Of a stretch of 15,026 nt of DNA, positions 6,759 through 13,929 are shown piece by piece (the first letter of the stretch is position 1; each line of letters starts with the position of its first letter). The DNA lies in contig JASLBS010000035.1 in assembly GCA_030146405.1 (NCBI GenBank), positions 1-15,026 on the forward strand. Direction: 5' to 3'. The position numbers and the translations under genes are program-made. The DNA is from Arthrobacter sp. (GTDB taxonomy: Bacteria; Actinomycetota; Actinomycetes; Actinomycetales; Micrococcaceae). Below the pieces are notes generated by a model. It saw nothing but the letters and a program-made list of their open reading frames with translations. It was not told where the DNA came from and made no database searches.

Positions 6759-9169
6759 CATCCACCCTCACCCGCCCGGCACCCCCGCGGGAGTCCGCAC
6801 CACCTGCCGGCGCCGAGGACCGCACTCCCGTCGACCCCTGGCACTGGGCCGTGACCGGTGCGGTGCTGCTGGCCGTCCTCGCGGCCGCCACGAGCCTCAA
6901 CGGCGTGGTGGAGCCGTGGACCTGGCTCGGCCCCGTGCTGGGTACGGTGCTCCCCGTGCTCCTCGCCATGGCCGTGGCCCGGACGTTCCGGCGAAGCGGT
7001 GTCACCACCGCGCTGGTGGGCGTGCTGGCACTCGTGGCCGTGCTCACCGCGCAGTTCCTGCGAGCCCAGAGTTTCCTCGGGTTGCTCCCCGGCCCGGGAA
7101 GCTCCTACGAGGTACAGCGCCTCCTCGCCGAGGCCGAGGAGACCGTGGTCTCCCAGGTGGCACCGGTGCTCCCCGGTGCCGGCATCATGCTGATCATCTG
7201 CGCCGCCCTGGGCCTGATCGCCATCATCGTGGACCTGTTCGCCACCAGCATGCGCATGCCCGCCGCCAGCGGAATGGGCCTCGTGGCCGTCCTGGTGGCC
7301 CCCGCAATCGTGAAGCCCGACGGCGTGGGCATGTTCGCCTTCGTGGTGACCGCCCTGACCTACCTCCTGGTCCTCGCCCTCGCCCAGTGGCGCGAGAACC
7401 GGCTGGCCTCCGGTGGCACCCGGGCATCGTCCGGCTTCGCCGGCCGCAGCGCGATCATCGGGGCCGCGGCCCTCGCCGTGACACTGATCCTGCCGCTGTT
7501 CGTCCCCGGCTTCACCTCGGGAGCCTTCCCGCAGGGCTCACGGCTGAACGTCTGGGGCAGCGCCACCGGGCTGAACCCGGCTGTGACCCTGGGGAACGAT
7601 CTCCGGAACCCCACCGGTTTCGGGCGCATCACCTACTCCACCAACGCGGACTCACCCCTGTACCTCCGTGCGGTCACGCTCGAGGACTTCTCCGGCCGCC
7701 GCTGGGAACCGAACCAGCGGCTCGGGGAGAGGGAATCGGACATCGCGCAGATCGGCTCCGAGCAGGGCGTCCCCGAAGCCGCGCCGGGCACCGACGTCTT
7801 CACCCGCGTCAGCACGCAGAGCTACGCGAGCCCCTGGCTGCTCTCCCCCTACGCCCCCGAGGGCATCACGGATCTCGACGGCTCCTGGGCCTGGGATCCC
7901 ACCAACCTCTCCGTGCTGGCCACCGACGGCGGCTCGACGGCCAGCCAGGACTACCTGGTGCAGAGTCGCGAGGCCGAACTGACACGCGAGGGGCTCCGCT
8001 CGATCGGCCCCGCCGACCCCGACGCCGTGCCCGACGTGTTCCTGCAGCTGCCGAACGACGCCCCGGAGATCGTCCGCACCACCACCGAGGACGTCACCGG
8101 CCAGTACGCGAACCCGTACGACAAGGCGCTCGCCATCCAGAACTTCCTCCGCGGCCCCGACTTCGTGTACTCCGTGGAGGCTCCGGTGGACGGCGGGTAC
8201 GACGGCAACAGCATGGACGTCATGGCCCGCTTCCTCGAGGTGCGCTCCGGGTACTGCGTCCACTACGCCGGCACCATGGCGGTCATGGCCCGCGCGGCGG
8301 GCATCCCCAGCCGGGTGGCCGTCGGCTACACCCCCGGCAGCCCCACGGGGAACACGAAGGAGGGCCCGGACGGACTCGAGCTGCCGGAGTTCGTGGTGGA
8401 CTCACGGAACGCCCACGCCTGGCCCGAGCTCTACTTCGAGGGTGTGGGCTGGGTCCAGTTCGAGCCCACTCCCTCCCGCGGGGTGGTTCCCGACTACGCC
8501 CAGCAGACGTTCTCCCCCGCGGGCCCCCAGTCGGACGACTTCGATTCCCTGGAGCCCGGCAGCGTGCTTCCCGGCACCCCCGGCCTGCCGGGTGCGGAGG
8601 ATGAGCAGCCCAGTACCGGGGACGAGCCGGGCTCCGCAGCGCCCCAGAACGAGGCCAGCCCCGTGGCCGGGCTGCTGGCCCTGATCGGGGTGGCCCTCGT
8701 GGCGCTCCTTCCGTTCCTGTTCCGCACCAGCCGGACCCGGTCCAGGCGCCGCGAGGTGACGGCCACCGACGGCGGCTCCGCTGCAACCGGGACGGCCACC
8801 ACGGCCTGGGCGGAGACCACCGAGATCGCCGGTGACTACGGTTACCCGCTGGAACGCACGGACACGCCCCGCACCTACGCGGGCCGGCTGGCACTGCAGG
8901 CGGGGCTGGCGGAAGCGCCGGCGGCGTCCATGGCCCGATTGCGGTCGGCCTACGAGCACGAGGAGTACGCAGCCTCCGCCGATCAGGGCGACGGCCGCGG
9001 CACGGGCTCCACCGCCACCCTCACCCGGCCCGCGGTGCGCGCTCGGTGGGACGACGTCGACGCCGTGACCCGGGCCCTCCGCAGCACCAGTTCGTGGTCC
9101 GTGCGGTTCAGGGCACGCTTCTTCCCGCAGTCGCTCCTCAACCGCTTCCGGCACACGCCCCGGCGCTGA
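6755..9169 (+). CDS. TgpA-like membrane transglutaminase (DUF3488, transglutaminase-like core, DUF4129-like tail)
   Basis: Integral membrane protein of 804 residues with an extracytoplasmic transglutaminase/protease-like domain. The N-terminal third has about seven hydrophobic segments (near 31-48, 57-76, 84-102, 141-164, 172-186, 191-211, 232-251), as in DUF3488. The outside domain carries the Cys501 motif SGYCVHYAG and His554 in NAHAWPELYF. The third triad position, usually Asp, is Glu570 in VQFEPTPS. A Pro/Gly/Ser-rich linker follows, then one more membrane helix (about 637-656) and a cytoplasmic tail resembling DUF4129. The start is the ATG at 6755, with GGAGGA 5 bases upstream and a 4-base overlap with the DUF58 stop. 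The frame is open further upstream, but only inside the DUF58 gene. The substrate is unknown; with MoxR and DUF58 it probably forms an envelope-protein processing or remodelling unit. Confidence 0.92.
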   Translation: MTSTLTRPAPPRESAPPAGAEDRTPVDPWHWAVTGAVLLAVLAAATSLNGVVEPWTWLGPVLGTVLPVLLAMAVARTFRRSGVTTALVGVLALVAVLTAQFLRAQSFLGLLPGPGSSYEVQRLLAEAEETVVSQVAPVLPGAGIMLIICAALGLIAIIVDLFATSMRMPAASGMGLVAVLVAPAIVKPDGVGMFAFVVTALTYLLVLALAQWRENRLASGGTRASSGFAGRSAIIGAAALAVTLILPLFVPGFTSGAFPQGSRLNVWGSATGLNPAVTLGNDLRNPTGFGRITYSTNADSPLYLRAVTLEDFSGRRWEPNQRLGERESDIAQIGSEQGVPEAAPGTDVFTRVSTQSYASPWLLSPYAPEGITDLDGSWAWDPTNLSVLATDGGSTASQDYLVQSREAELTREGLRSIGPADPDAVPDVFLQLPNDAPEIVRTTTEDVTGQYANPYDKALAIQNFLRGPDFVYSVEAPVDGGYDGNSMDVMARFLEVRSGYCVHYAGTMAVMARAAGIPSRVAVGYTPGSPTGNTKEGPDGLELPEFVVDSRNAHAWPELYFEGVGWVQFEPTPSRGVVPDYAQQTFSPAGPQSDDFDSLEPGSVLPGTPGLPGAEDEQPSTGDEPGSAAPQNEASPVAGLLALIGVALVALLPFLFRTSRTRSRRREVTATDGGSAATGTATTAWAETTEIAGDYGYPLERTDTPRTYAGRLALQAGLAEAPAASMARLRSAYEHEEYAASADQGDGRGTGSTATLTRPAVRARWDDVDAVTRALRSTSSWSVRFRARFFPQSLLNRFRHTPRR

Positions 9170-9197
9170 GCGGCGTTCCTTCCGCACGGGGGCGGCG

Positions 9198-9240
9198 GAC
9201 GGCGAAGGCCGGCACCTGGTAGGTGCCGGCCTTCGCCGTC
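9198..9240. terminator. Perfect 20-bp hairpin, likely bidirectional terminator
   Basis: The arms 9198-9217 and 9221-9240 are exact reverse complements with a GGT loop. The hairpin lies 28 bp after the transglutaminase stop and 60 bp beyond the stop of the convergent dehydrogenase gene, where a shared terminator is expected. There is no T-tract, which is common in high-GC actinobacteria. Confidence 0.85.
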
Positions 9241-9300
9241 GGACAGTGCCCGTGAGTCAGTCGTCCAGCGCCCGTTGGTCAGTCATTCGGCGCCCTTCGG

Positions 9301-10782
9301 TCAGGAGGCGTAGGGGTCCGCGATTCCCAGGTACTGGGTGTACAGGTACTCCTCGATGCCCTCTGCGCCGCCCTCGCGCCCCAGCCCGGACTGCTTCACA
9401 CCACCGAACGGTGCGGCGGCGTTGGACACCACGCCGGCGTTCAGGCCCATCATGCCGACGTCGAGCCGTTCGCCCATGCGCAGGCCCCGGTTGAGGTCCC
9501 GGGTGAAGACGTACGCCACCAGTCCGTACTCGGTGTCGTTGGCGAGCTCCACGGCCTCGTCCTCCGTGCTGAACGTGATGATCGGCGCCACGGGTCCGAA
9601 GATCTCCTCCCGCAGGATCCGCGAGGACCGCGACACGTTCTTCAGCACGGTGGGCTGGTAGAAGTAACCGTTCCCCGTGATCGGGGCACCACCTGTGACC
9701 GTCTCGGCGCCGTCCTCCACGGCACTCGTGACCAGCTCGTGCACCTTGTTGCGGCTCTTCTCGTCGATCAGGGGGCCGAGCTTCGACTCCTCCTCGGTAC
9801 CGCGCGCCGCGGTCATGCCGGCCATGCGGTCCGCGAGCTCGGCGGCGAAGCGGCCTGCCACGGACTCGTGGACGATGAAGCGGTTGGCCGCGGTGCAGGC
9901 CTCGCCCATGTTGCGGAGCTTGGCCAGCATGGCGCCGTTCACCGCGGCGTCGAGGTCCGCGTCCTCGAACACCAGGAACGGCGCGTTGCCGCCGAGCTCC
10001 ATGGACGTGCGCAGCACGTTCTGCGACGCGGCGGCGAGGAGGCTGCGCCCCACGGGCGTGGACCCGGTGAAGGAGAGCTTCCGGAGGCGCGGGTCCTCGA
10101 TGAGCGGCCCGGTGACCTCGCCGGCCCTGGTGGTGTTCACGATGTTCAGCACACCCGCGGGCAGGCCTGCCTCCTGCAGCACGGTGGCGAACAGCGAGGA
10201 GGTGAGCGGGGTCAGGTTGGCCGGCTTGAGCACCATGGTGCAGCCGGCTGCGATCGCGGGGGCGATCTTCCGCGTGGCCATGGCCAGCGGGAAGTTCCAC
10301 GGGGTGATCAGCAGGCACGGGCCTACGGGCTTCTTGTTCACGAGCAACCGGGACTTGCCGTCGGGTGCCATGGAGTATCGGCCCGAGGCCCGGACCGCTT
10401 CCTCGGAGAACCAGCGCAGGAACTCGGAGCCGTAGGCCACCTCGCCGCGCGCCTCGGCGAGGGGCTTGCCCATCTCGAGCGTCATCAGCAGGGCGAACTC
10501 GTCCGCGCGGGCGGTCACGAGGTCGAAAGCCCGCCGCAGGATCTCGCCCCGTTCACGCGGGGCGGTCCGCGCCCACTCCGCCTGCGCGGCCACCGCGGCA
10601 TCCAGGGCGGCAGCGCCGTCCTCGGGTGTGGCGTCGGCGAGGGTGAGGAGGGTACGGCCCGTGGCCGGATCCTCGACGTCGAAGGTGGCACCGGACGACG
10701 ACGCCCGCCACTCCCCGCCGATGAAGAGCCCCGTGGGGACCTTCCCGAGTAGTTCCTTCTCCTGGTCGGCGGTGACAGCCAT
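9301..10782 (-). CDS. gabD: NAD(P)-dependent aldehyde dehydrogenase, succinate-semialdehyde dehydrogenase type
   Basis: Cytoplasmic aldehyde dehydrogenase, most likely oxidising succinate semialdehyde to succinate (end of the GABA shunt). Across 493 residues: PWNFP (161-165), the cofactor-site Lys186 in LKPANLTP, FTGSTPVGRSL (238-248), the general base Glu262 in MELGGNAPF, the nucleophile Cys296 in GEACTAANRF, and EIFGP further on. MELGGNAPFLVFEDADLD is typical of SSADH-like enzymes; glutarate-semialdehyde dehydrogenase cannot be excluded. The start is the ATG at 10782 with AAGGAG 6 bases upstream. A longer frame reaches 10911, but the extra 43 residues lie outside the family domain. No GABA aminotransferase or transporter is adjacent. 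It is probably a single-gene unit, convergent with the transglutaminase gene and divergent from padR. Confidence 0.88.
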   Translation of the reverse strand: MAVTADQEKELLGKVPTGLFIGGEWRASSSGATFDVEDPATGRTLLTLADATPEDGAAALDAAVAAQAEWARTAPRERGEILRRAFDLVTARADEFALLMTLEMGKPLAEARGEVAYGSEFLRWFSEEAVRASGRYSMAPDGKSRLLVNKKPVGPCLLITPWNFPLAMATRKIAPAIAAGCTMVLKPANLTPLTSSLFATVLQEAGLPAGVLNIVNTTRAGEVTGPLIEDPRLRKLSFTGSTPVGRSLLAAASQNVLRTSMELGGNAPFLVFEDADLDAAVNGAMLAKLRNMGEACTAANRFIVHESVAGRFAAELADRMAGMTAARGTEEESKLGPLIDEKSRNKVHELVTSAVEDGAETVTGGAPITGNGYFYQPTVLKNVSRSSRILREEIFGPVAPIITFSTEDEAVELANDTEYGLVAYVFTRDLNRGLRMGERLDVGMMGLNAGVVSNAAAPFGGVKQSGLGREGGAEGIEEYLYTQYLGIADPYAS

Positions 10783-11076
10783 AGGATGCTCCTTCGCGTG
10801 GTCTTTCGGACGCCTGCCGTCCGCGGCACTCCCGTTCACGCTAGACCGGGCGTCGGGGAGCGTCCAGTGGTTCCTGCACTGCTGATGAGCGCTCGTGTTG
10901 GTCGAGTGCACAAAGGCGGTTCGGGCACCGAGCCTCTCGGGGCGAGGCTGCCGGGTGTGAGGTGATCAGCTGCTCCGCATCGATCGCGGCTGACACCTGG
11001 TTCTCGGCGGACTTTCATGATTATATATCAATCATGGATAGATCGTTCAGTGATATGCCGACCACGGGAGGCCGCC
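10783..11076. promoter_or_regulatory. Divergent intergenic region, gabD-like / padR, with two stem-loops
   Basis: No gene is seen in these 294 bp. Two inverted repeats lie in the middle: AGCCTC (10931-10936)/GAGGCT (10944-10949), and AGGTGATCAGC (10960-10970)/GCTGACACCT (10989-10998) with one bulged A. The padR-proximal end is markedly AT-rich and carries a separate perfect palindrome (listed on its own). A TATAAT on the minus strand (11025-11020) is a possible -10, but no good -35 is placed at 16-18 bp. The exact promoters are undecided. Confidence 0.5.
11016..11036. promoter_or_regulatory. Palindrome CATGATT-N7-AATCATG, candidate PadR operator
   Basis: CATGATT (11016-11022) and AATCATG (11030-11036) are exact reverse complements separated by ATATATC. 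The site sits 40 bp before the padR start in a distinctly AT-rich patch and overlaps possible -10 elements on both strands. PadR dimers bind ATG-rich inverted repeats near their own promoters, so autorepression is the natural inference. Binding is not shown. Confidence 0.55.
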
Positions 11077-11400
11077 ATGGCGCGTAGTTCGGGGTATGAG
11101 AGCGGTGACCTGGCCGACGCTGCCCTCCACGTCCTGCTCGCCCTGGTCCAACCGCGTCATGGCTATGCCGTCATGCAGTTCCTCGACCAGCAGAGCGGTG
11201 GAAGCATCACGCTCGGACCCGCGTCGCTCTACACGACGCTCAAGAAACTCATCCAGGCCGGTCTCATCGACGAACTCGACGGCGACGATTCCCGACGCGT
11301 CTACCACCTCAACACCAAGGGCCACGAGGTCCTCATCCGCAACATCGAACGCCGTCGCCAGGTACTGGCCATGGCCGACACCATCATGGAGGAAACATGA
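11077..11400 (+). CDS. PadR family transcriptional regulator
   Basis: Small winged-helix DNA-binding repressor of 107 residues, close to the minimal PadR domain. The core is recognisable: HVLLALVQPRHGYAVMQFL (18-36), the recognition-helix region LGPASLYTTLKKLIQAGLI (46-64), the wing with DSRRVYHLNTKG (71-82), and a C-terminal helix (about 84-105) that would serve dimerisation. The start is the ATG at 11077, with GGGAGG 5 bases upstream; the frame is open back to 11017, but without a ribosome site. Its stop overlaps the ATG of the following DUF2812 gene. PadR-DUF2812 pairs are common, and the regulator usually controls its own operon. The effector is unknown. Confidence 0.93.
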   Translation: MARSSGYESGDLADAALHVLLALVQPRHGYAVMQFLDQQSGGSITLGPASLYTTLKKLIQAGLIDELDGDDSRRVYHLNTKGHEVLIRNIERRRQVLAMADTIMEET

Positions 11401-11933
11401 CCACCACCAGCAGGATGGGCAGCGGCCTGGCTTTCAGCCCGCAGAAGGACCTGTCCACGTTCGCGGACATGGCTCGCCGAGGGAAACATCTGAGCGGCGT
11501 CGGAAGGCTGGGGCACGGCTGGAACTTCGTCGATGGAGCCCCCGAGGAGGCCGTCTTCGACCTCGCCTACGAGAGCGATCCGGCCTCCGACTACTTCGAC
11601 ATCTTCCGAGCAGCCGGCTGGGCTCCCGTGCTCTCCGTGGGAGACGTCCACATCTTCAAGGCTGCACCGGGAACGGCACCGGTTCACACCGGTATCGAGT
11701 CACGACGCGACGAGCTCACCCGGAATCGGGGTCGCTATCTCCGCTACAGCGCGATCACGCTGGTTGCCTTCCTGCTCGTCATTCTCGGGCTGAGTGCAGT
11801 CGCGTGGAATGAGTGGCTCGAAGTGACACTGCTGATCGTGTTCATGGTGCCCGTCGTCTATACCGTGCTTCCGCTGATCGGTTACTGGCATCATCTGAAC
11901 AGGGTGAACTCTCGGGCAGGATCCTCGAGCTGA
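11397..11933 (+). CDS. DUF2812 domain-containing membrane protein
   Basis: A 178-residue protein with a cytoplasmic DUF2812 domain and two C-terminal membrane helices. The domain spans about 12-90: SPQKDLSTFADMARRGKHL is followed by GHGWNFVDGAP, VFDLAYESD and FRAAGWAPV, the pattern of the family. The helices are about 117-137 and 141-164, with a short charged link NRGRYLRY before the first. The molecular role of DUF2812 is not established. The ATG at 11397 overlaps the padR stop (ATGA), with GGAGGA upstream, so translation is coupled to the regulator. The protein is probably expressed only when PadR is released, perhaps in an envelope-stress or drug response; that last point is inference from the family pairing. 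Confidence 0.88.
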   Translation: MTTTSRMGSGLAFSPQKDLSTFADMARRGKHLSGVGRLGHGWNFVDGAPEEAVFDLAYESDPASDYFDIFRAAGWAPVLSVGDVHIFKAAPGTAPVHTGIESRRDELTRNRGRYLRYSAITLVAFLLVILGLSAVAWNEWLEVTLLIVFMVPVVYTVLPLIGYWHHLNRVNSRAGSSS

Positions 11934-11946
11934 CTGCTCGGCTTCT

Positions 11947-11969
11947 CCCGCAGGGGTAGCGCTTGCGGG
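11947..11969. terminator. Weak stem-loop between convergent genes
   Basis: CCCGCA (11947-11952) pairs with TGCGGG (11964-11969) around an 11-base loop, 14 bp after the DUF2812 stop and before the convergent sortase gene. With six pairs and no T-tract, this is only a candidate for ending one or both transcripts. Confidence 0.35.
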
Positions 11970-12031
11970 TGGCGGTCCGGCGTCCTGTCCTGGCGGCCGG
12001 CCGGAACCAGTGCGGTCGATCTGGGCAGTGA

Positions 12032-12745
12032 CTAATCGGTGACTGCGGTGGCGAAGACGACCATGTTACGGGTCCAGTGTCCGCGCTCGGGGTCGTACTC
12101 GCCGTCGCAGGTGATGAGCCGGAGTTGGGCGTCGGGCATCGGCCCGTAGATCTCCTCGGTGGGGAACGAGTCGGTGCGTTCTGCCGAGATCGTGCGGTCG
12201 ACGGTGAACGCGGCGATGCTTCCGTCCGCCTGGGTCACCCGCACCTCGTCCCCCGGTTGGAGTGCCCCGAGGTCGACGAAGACGGCGGGCCCGTCCGGAG
12301 CGGTGAGGTGTCCGGCGATCACGGAGGGGCCGCGCTGTCCCGGGACGGGACTGCGGTCGAACCATCCGGCCGAGTCCCAGTCGACCGGTGGCTGCAGGAT
12401 GTTGCCGTCGTCGAGGGAGAGGACTTCCAGGGGGGCATCGACACCGATGGCGGGGATGCCGATCCGGACAGGAGGTGCAGCCGAGGTGGCTGCGGACGGT
12501 GCGGTTCCTGAAGGGTCCTGCATGCCTCCAGCGGATGACAGGGAGCCACCGGCGTTCCCGGATGCCTCGGGATGCTGGCTATCAGGCGTTGCGGGTGCCG
12601 ACCTGGTAGCGGTGGATGGGCCGGGAGCAGGCGCCGTCGGATCGCCGGAACCCGCCGGTGTCCCGCACGCACTGAGAAGCGACACGGCGGCCAGCATCCC
12701 GGCCGCCGTCCGCATCAGGCGCACCCTCCGTCCCGAGGCCGGCAT
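12032..12745 (-). CDS. Class F sortase, predicted lipoprotein
   Basis: Cysteine transpeptidase of the sortase superfamily; class F is the actinobacterial type. The enzyme would cleave a sorting signal and join the substrate to the envelope outside the membrane. In 237 residues: a lipobox LLSAC with Cys27 after a hydrophobic stretch, a Pro/Ala/Ser/Thr-rich linker (about 28-92), then the catalytic domain with His146 in VIAGHLT, Cys213 in LRLITCDGEYD and Arg226 in HWTRNMVVFA. All three catalytic residues are present. Start: the ATG at 12745 with AAGGA close upstream, 8 bp after the GH8 stop. A longer frame to 12850 lies inside the GH8 gene and would bury the lipoprotein signal. Many class F sortases use a membrane-helix anchor; lipid anchoring here is a prediction. 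The likely substrate is the DUF4397 protein two genes upstream. Confidence 0.9.
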   Translation of the reverse strand: MPASGRRVRLMRTAAGMLAAVSLLSACGTPAGSGDPTAPAPGPSTATRSAPATPDSQHPEASGNAGGSLSSAGGMQDPSGTAPSAATSAAPPVRIGIPAIGVDAPLEVLSLDDGNILQPPVDWDSAGWFDRSPVPGQRGPSVIAGHLTAPDGPAVFVDLGALQPGDEVRVTQADGSIAAFTVDRTISAERTDSFPTEEIYGPMPDAQLRLITCDGEYDPERGHWTRNMVVFATAVTD

Positions 12746-12753
12746 CTGTCCTT

Positions 12754-13929
12754 CTATCCTTGTGCCTGCGCCGGAGCAGCGCGGTCGGTCAGCGGTGCGC
12801 ATCCACCGAGCGTGTCGGTCTCGAGCATCAGGCGACCCAGTGCGATCCACGCGGCCCCGTAGTAGGTTCCGTACTGCTGTGCGGTCTCGGTGGCCCGATC
12901 GATGTCCTCGATCGCGTCCGGCTGCTGCCCTGCAGAAGCGGCCGCAGCGGCGCGGGCCAGGTAGGCGAGCGGGTGCTCGTCAGCATTCAGGGCAGTACCA
13001 CCGAGATCCAGTGAGGCGGGCAGTGGGTCCTCCTGCAGGAGCGGTGCGAGCGTCTGGGCAGCCAACCGGCGGTCCTCGTCGAGGCACGACTCCGCGAAGC
13101 GCAGGGGCAGCCTGGCAGCGTCATAGCTGTACCGGACGTCGTCGCCGTTTCCTGCCGCTCCCGGCATCGCATGGACCTCTCCCGCTGCCGTGACCTCCGC
13201 CCAGTCCGGTGGCAACGGGCTCTCGGCCAGGAAAGCAGCTGTGACTCGCGTGCCGCCCGTGCCGAGTTCCGTCCAGCGTTCGTCCCCGGTGCTTTCCGCG
13301 AGAACCGCGAAGGACACCGGTGATGCGTAGGACGGGTTGTAGTCGTAGTCGGGCCCGCCTGCGGCCCAGACCCCGGGGAGCAGTATCCGTCCGAGCGGTG
13401 TCGGTGCGGTCATGGTGTCCATCACCGCAGCGGCGAGGGTGTTACCTGCTGCGGTGAGGTCGGGCCGGTCGAAGCGGGATCCTGCCAGCACCAGCGCCCT
13501 GGCTGCGTCGACGTCCGCATCGGACGCCGGTTCGTCGTCCACGATTTCGCCGTCCTGCCATCGCCAGGCCAGGAGACCGTCGTCGCGGACGAGATTGGTC
13601 CGGGTCCAGTTCCAGATGGCGTCGAAGCGCTCCTCGTCGTCGGCGCCCAGTGCGATGAGCAGACCGTAGGCCTGGCCCTCACTGACGGTGTCCCCGCCCT
13701 GGTCACGCCGCACGACACGGCCGTCGTCGTCCACCCAGGTGTCGAGGAAATCGATCGACGCTTCCTCCGCAGTCATCACGTCCTCCGCCACCGGGCCGTC
13801 ATCGGTGGACTCCTGCGCGGGAGCCGTGGTGAACGACAGGACGCCGACGGACCACAGCGCGACGACGACCGCGGCGGCGAGGGCCACCGAGCCGCAACTG
13901 ACGATCCAGGCAAGCGCCCCTCGACTCAT
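12754..13929 (-). CDS. Membrane-anchored glycoside hydrolase family 8 enzyme
   Basis: Predicted endo-acting glycoside hydrolase (GH8 cleaves beta-1,4-glucans, xylan, chitosan and similar). In 391 residues: an N-terminal hydrophobic segment (about 6-32) without a clear cleavage site, so probably a signal anchor with the enzyme outside. Then comes VSEGQAYGLL (82-91) with the likely general acid Glu84, followed by DGLLAWRW (117-124). ASDADVDAARAL (135-146) carries the conserved Asp pair, and YSYDAARLPLRF (268-279) the likely base Asp270. The arrangement matches GH8 and BcsZ-type enzymes. Start: the ATG at 13929, overlapping the upstream stop as ATGA. It is followed after 8 bp by the sortase. No cellulose synthase is in view, so the polysaccharide is unknown. 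The family call is from motifs; overall similarity looks moderate. Confidence 0.82.
   Translation of the reverse strand: MSRGALAWIVSCGSVALAAAVVVALWSVGVLSFTTAPAQESTDDGPVAEDVMTAEEASIDFLDTWVDDDGRVVRRDQGGDTVSEGQAYGLLIALGADDEERFDAIWNWTRTNLVRDDGLLAWRWQDGEIVDDEPASDADVDAARALVLAGSRFDRPDLTAAGNTLAAAVMDTMTAPTPLGRILLPGVWAAGGPDYDYNPSYASPVSFAVLAESTGDERWTELGTGGTRVTAAFLAESPLPPDWAEVTAAGEVHAMPGAAGNGDDVRYSYDAARLPLRFAESCLDEDRRLAAQTLAPLLQEDPLPASLDLGGTALNADEHPLAYLARAAAAASAGQQPDAIEDIDRATETAQQYGTYYGAAWIALGRLMLETDTLGGCAPLTDRAAPAQAQG

Noticed and set aside
6916..8604. 562-codon Arg/Pro-rich open frame on the plus strand
   Set aside because: It is a frame shadow of the transglutaminase gene, with composition typical of an out-of-frame GC-rich reading.
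10783..10911. 43-residue N-terminal extension of the aldehyde dehydrogenase
   Set aside because: The ATG at 10782 has a clear AAGGAG and gives the normal family start. The extension lies in the promoter region and looks non-coding.
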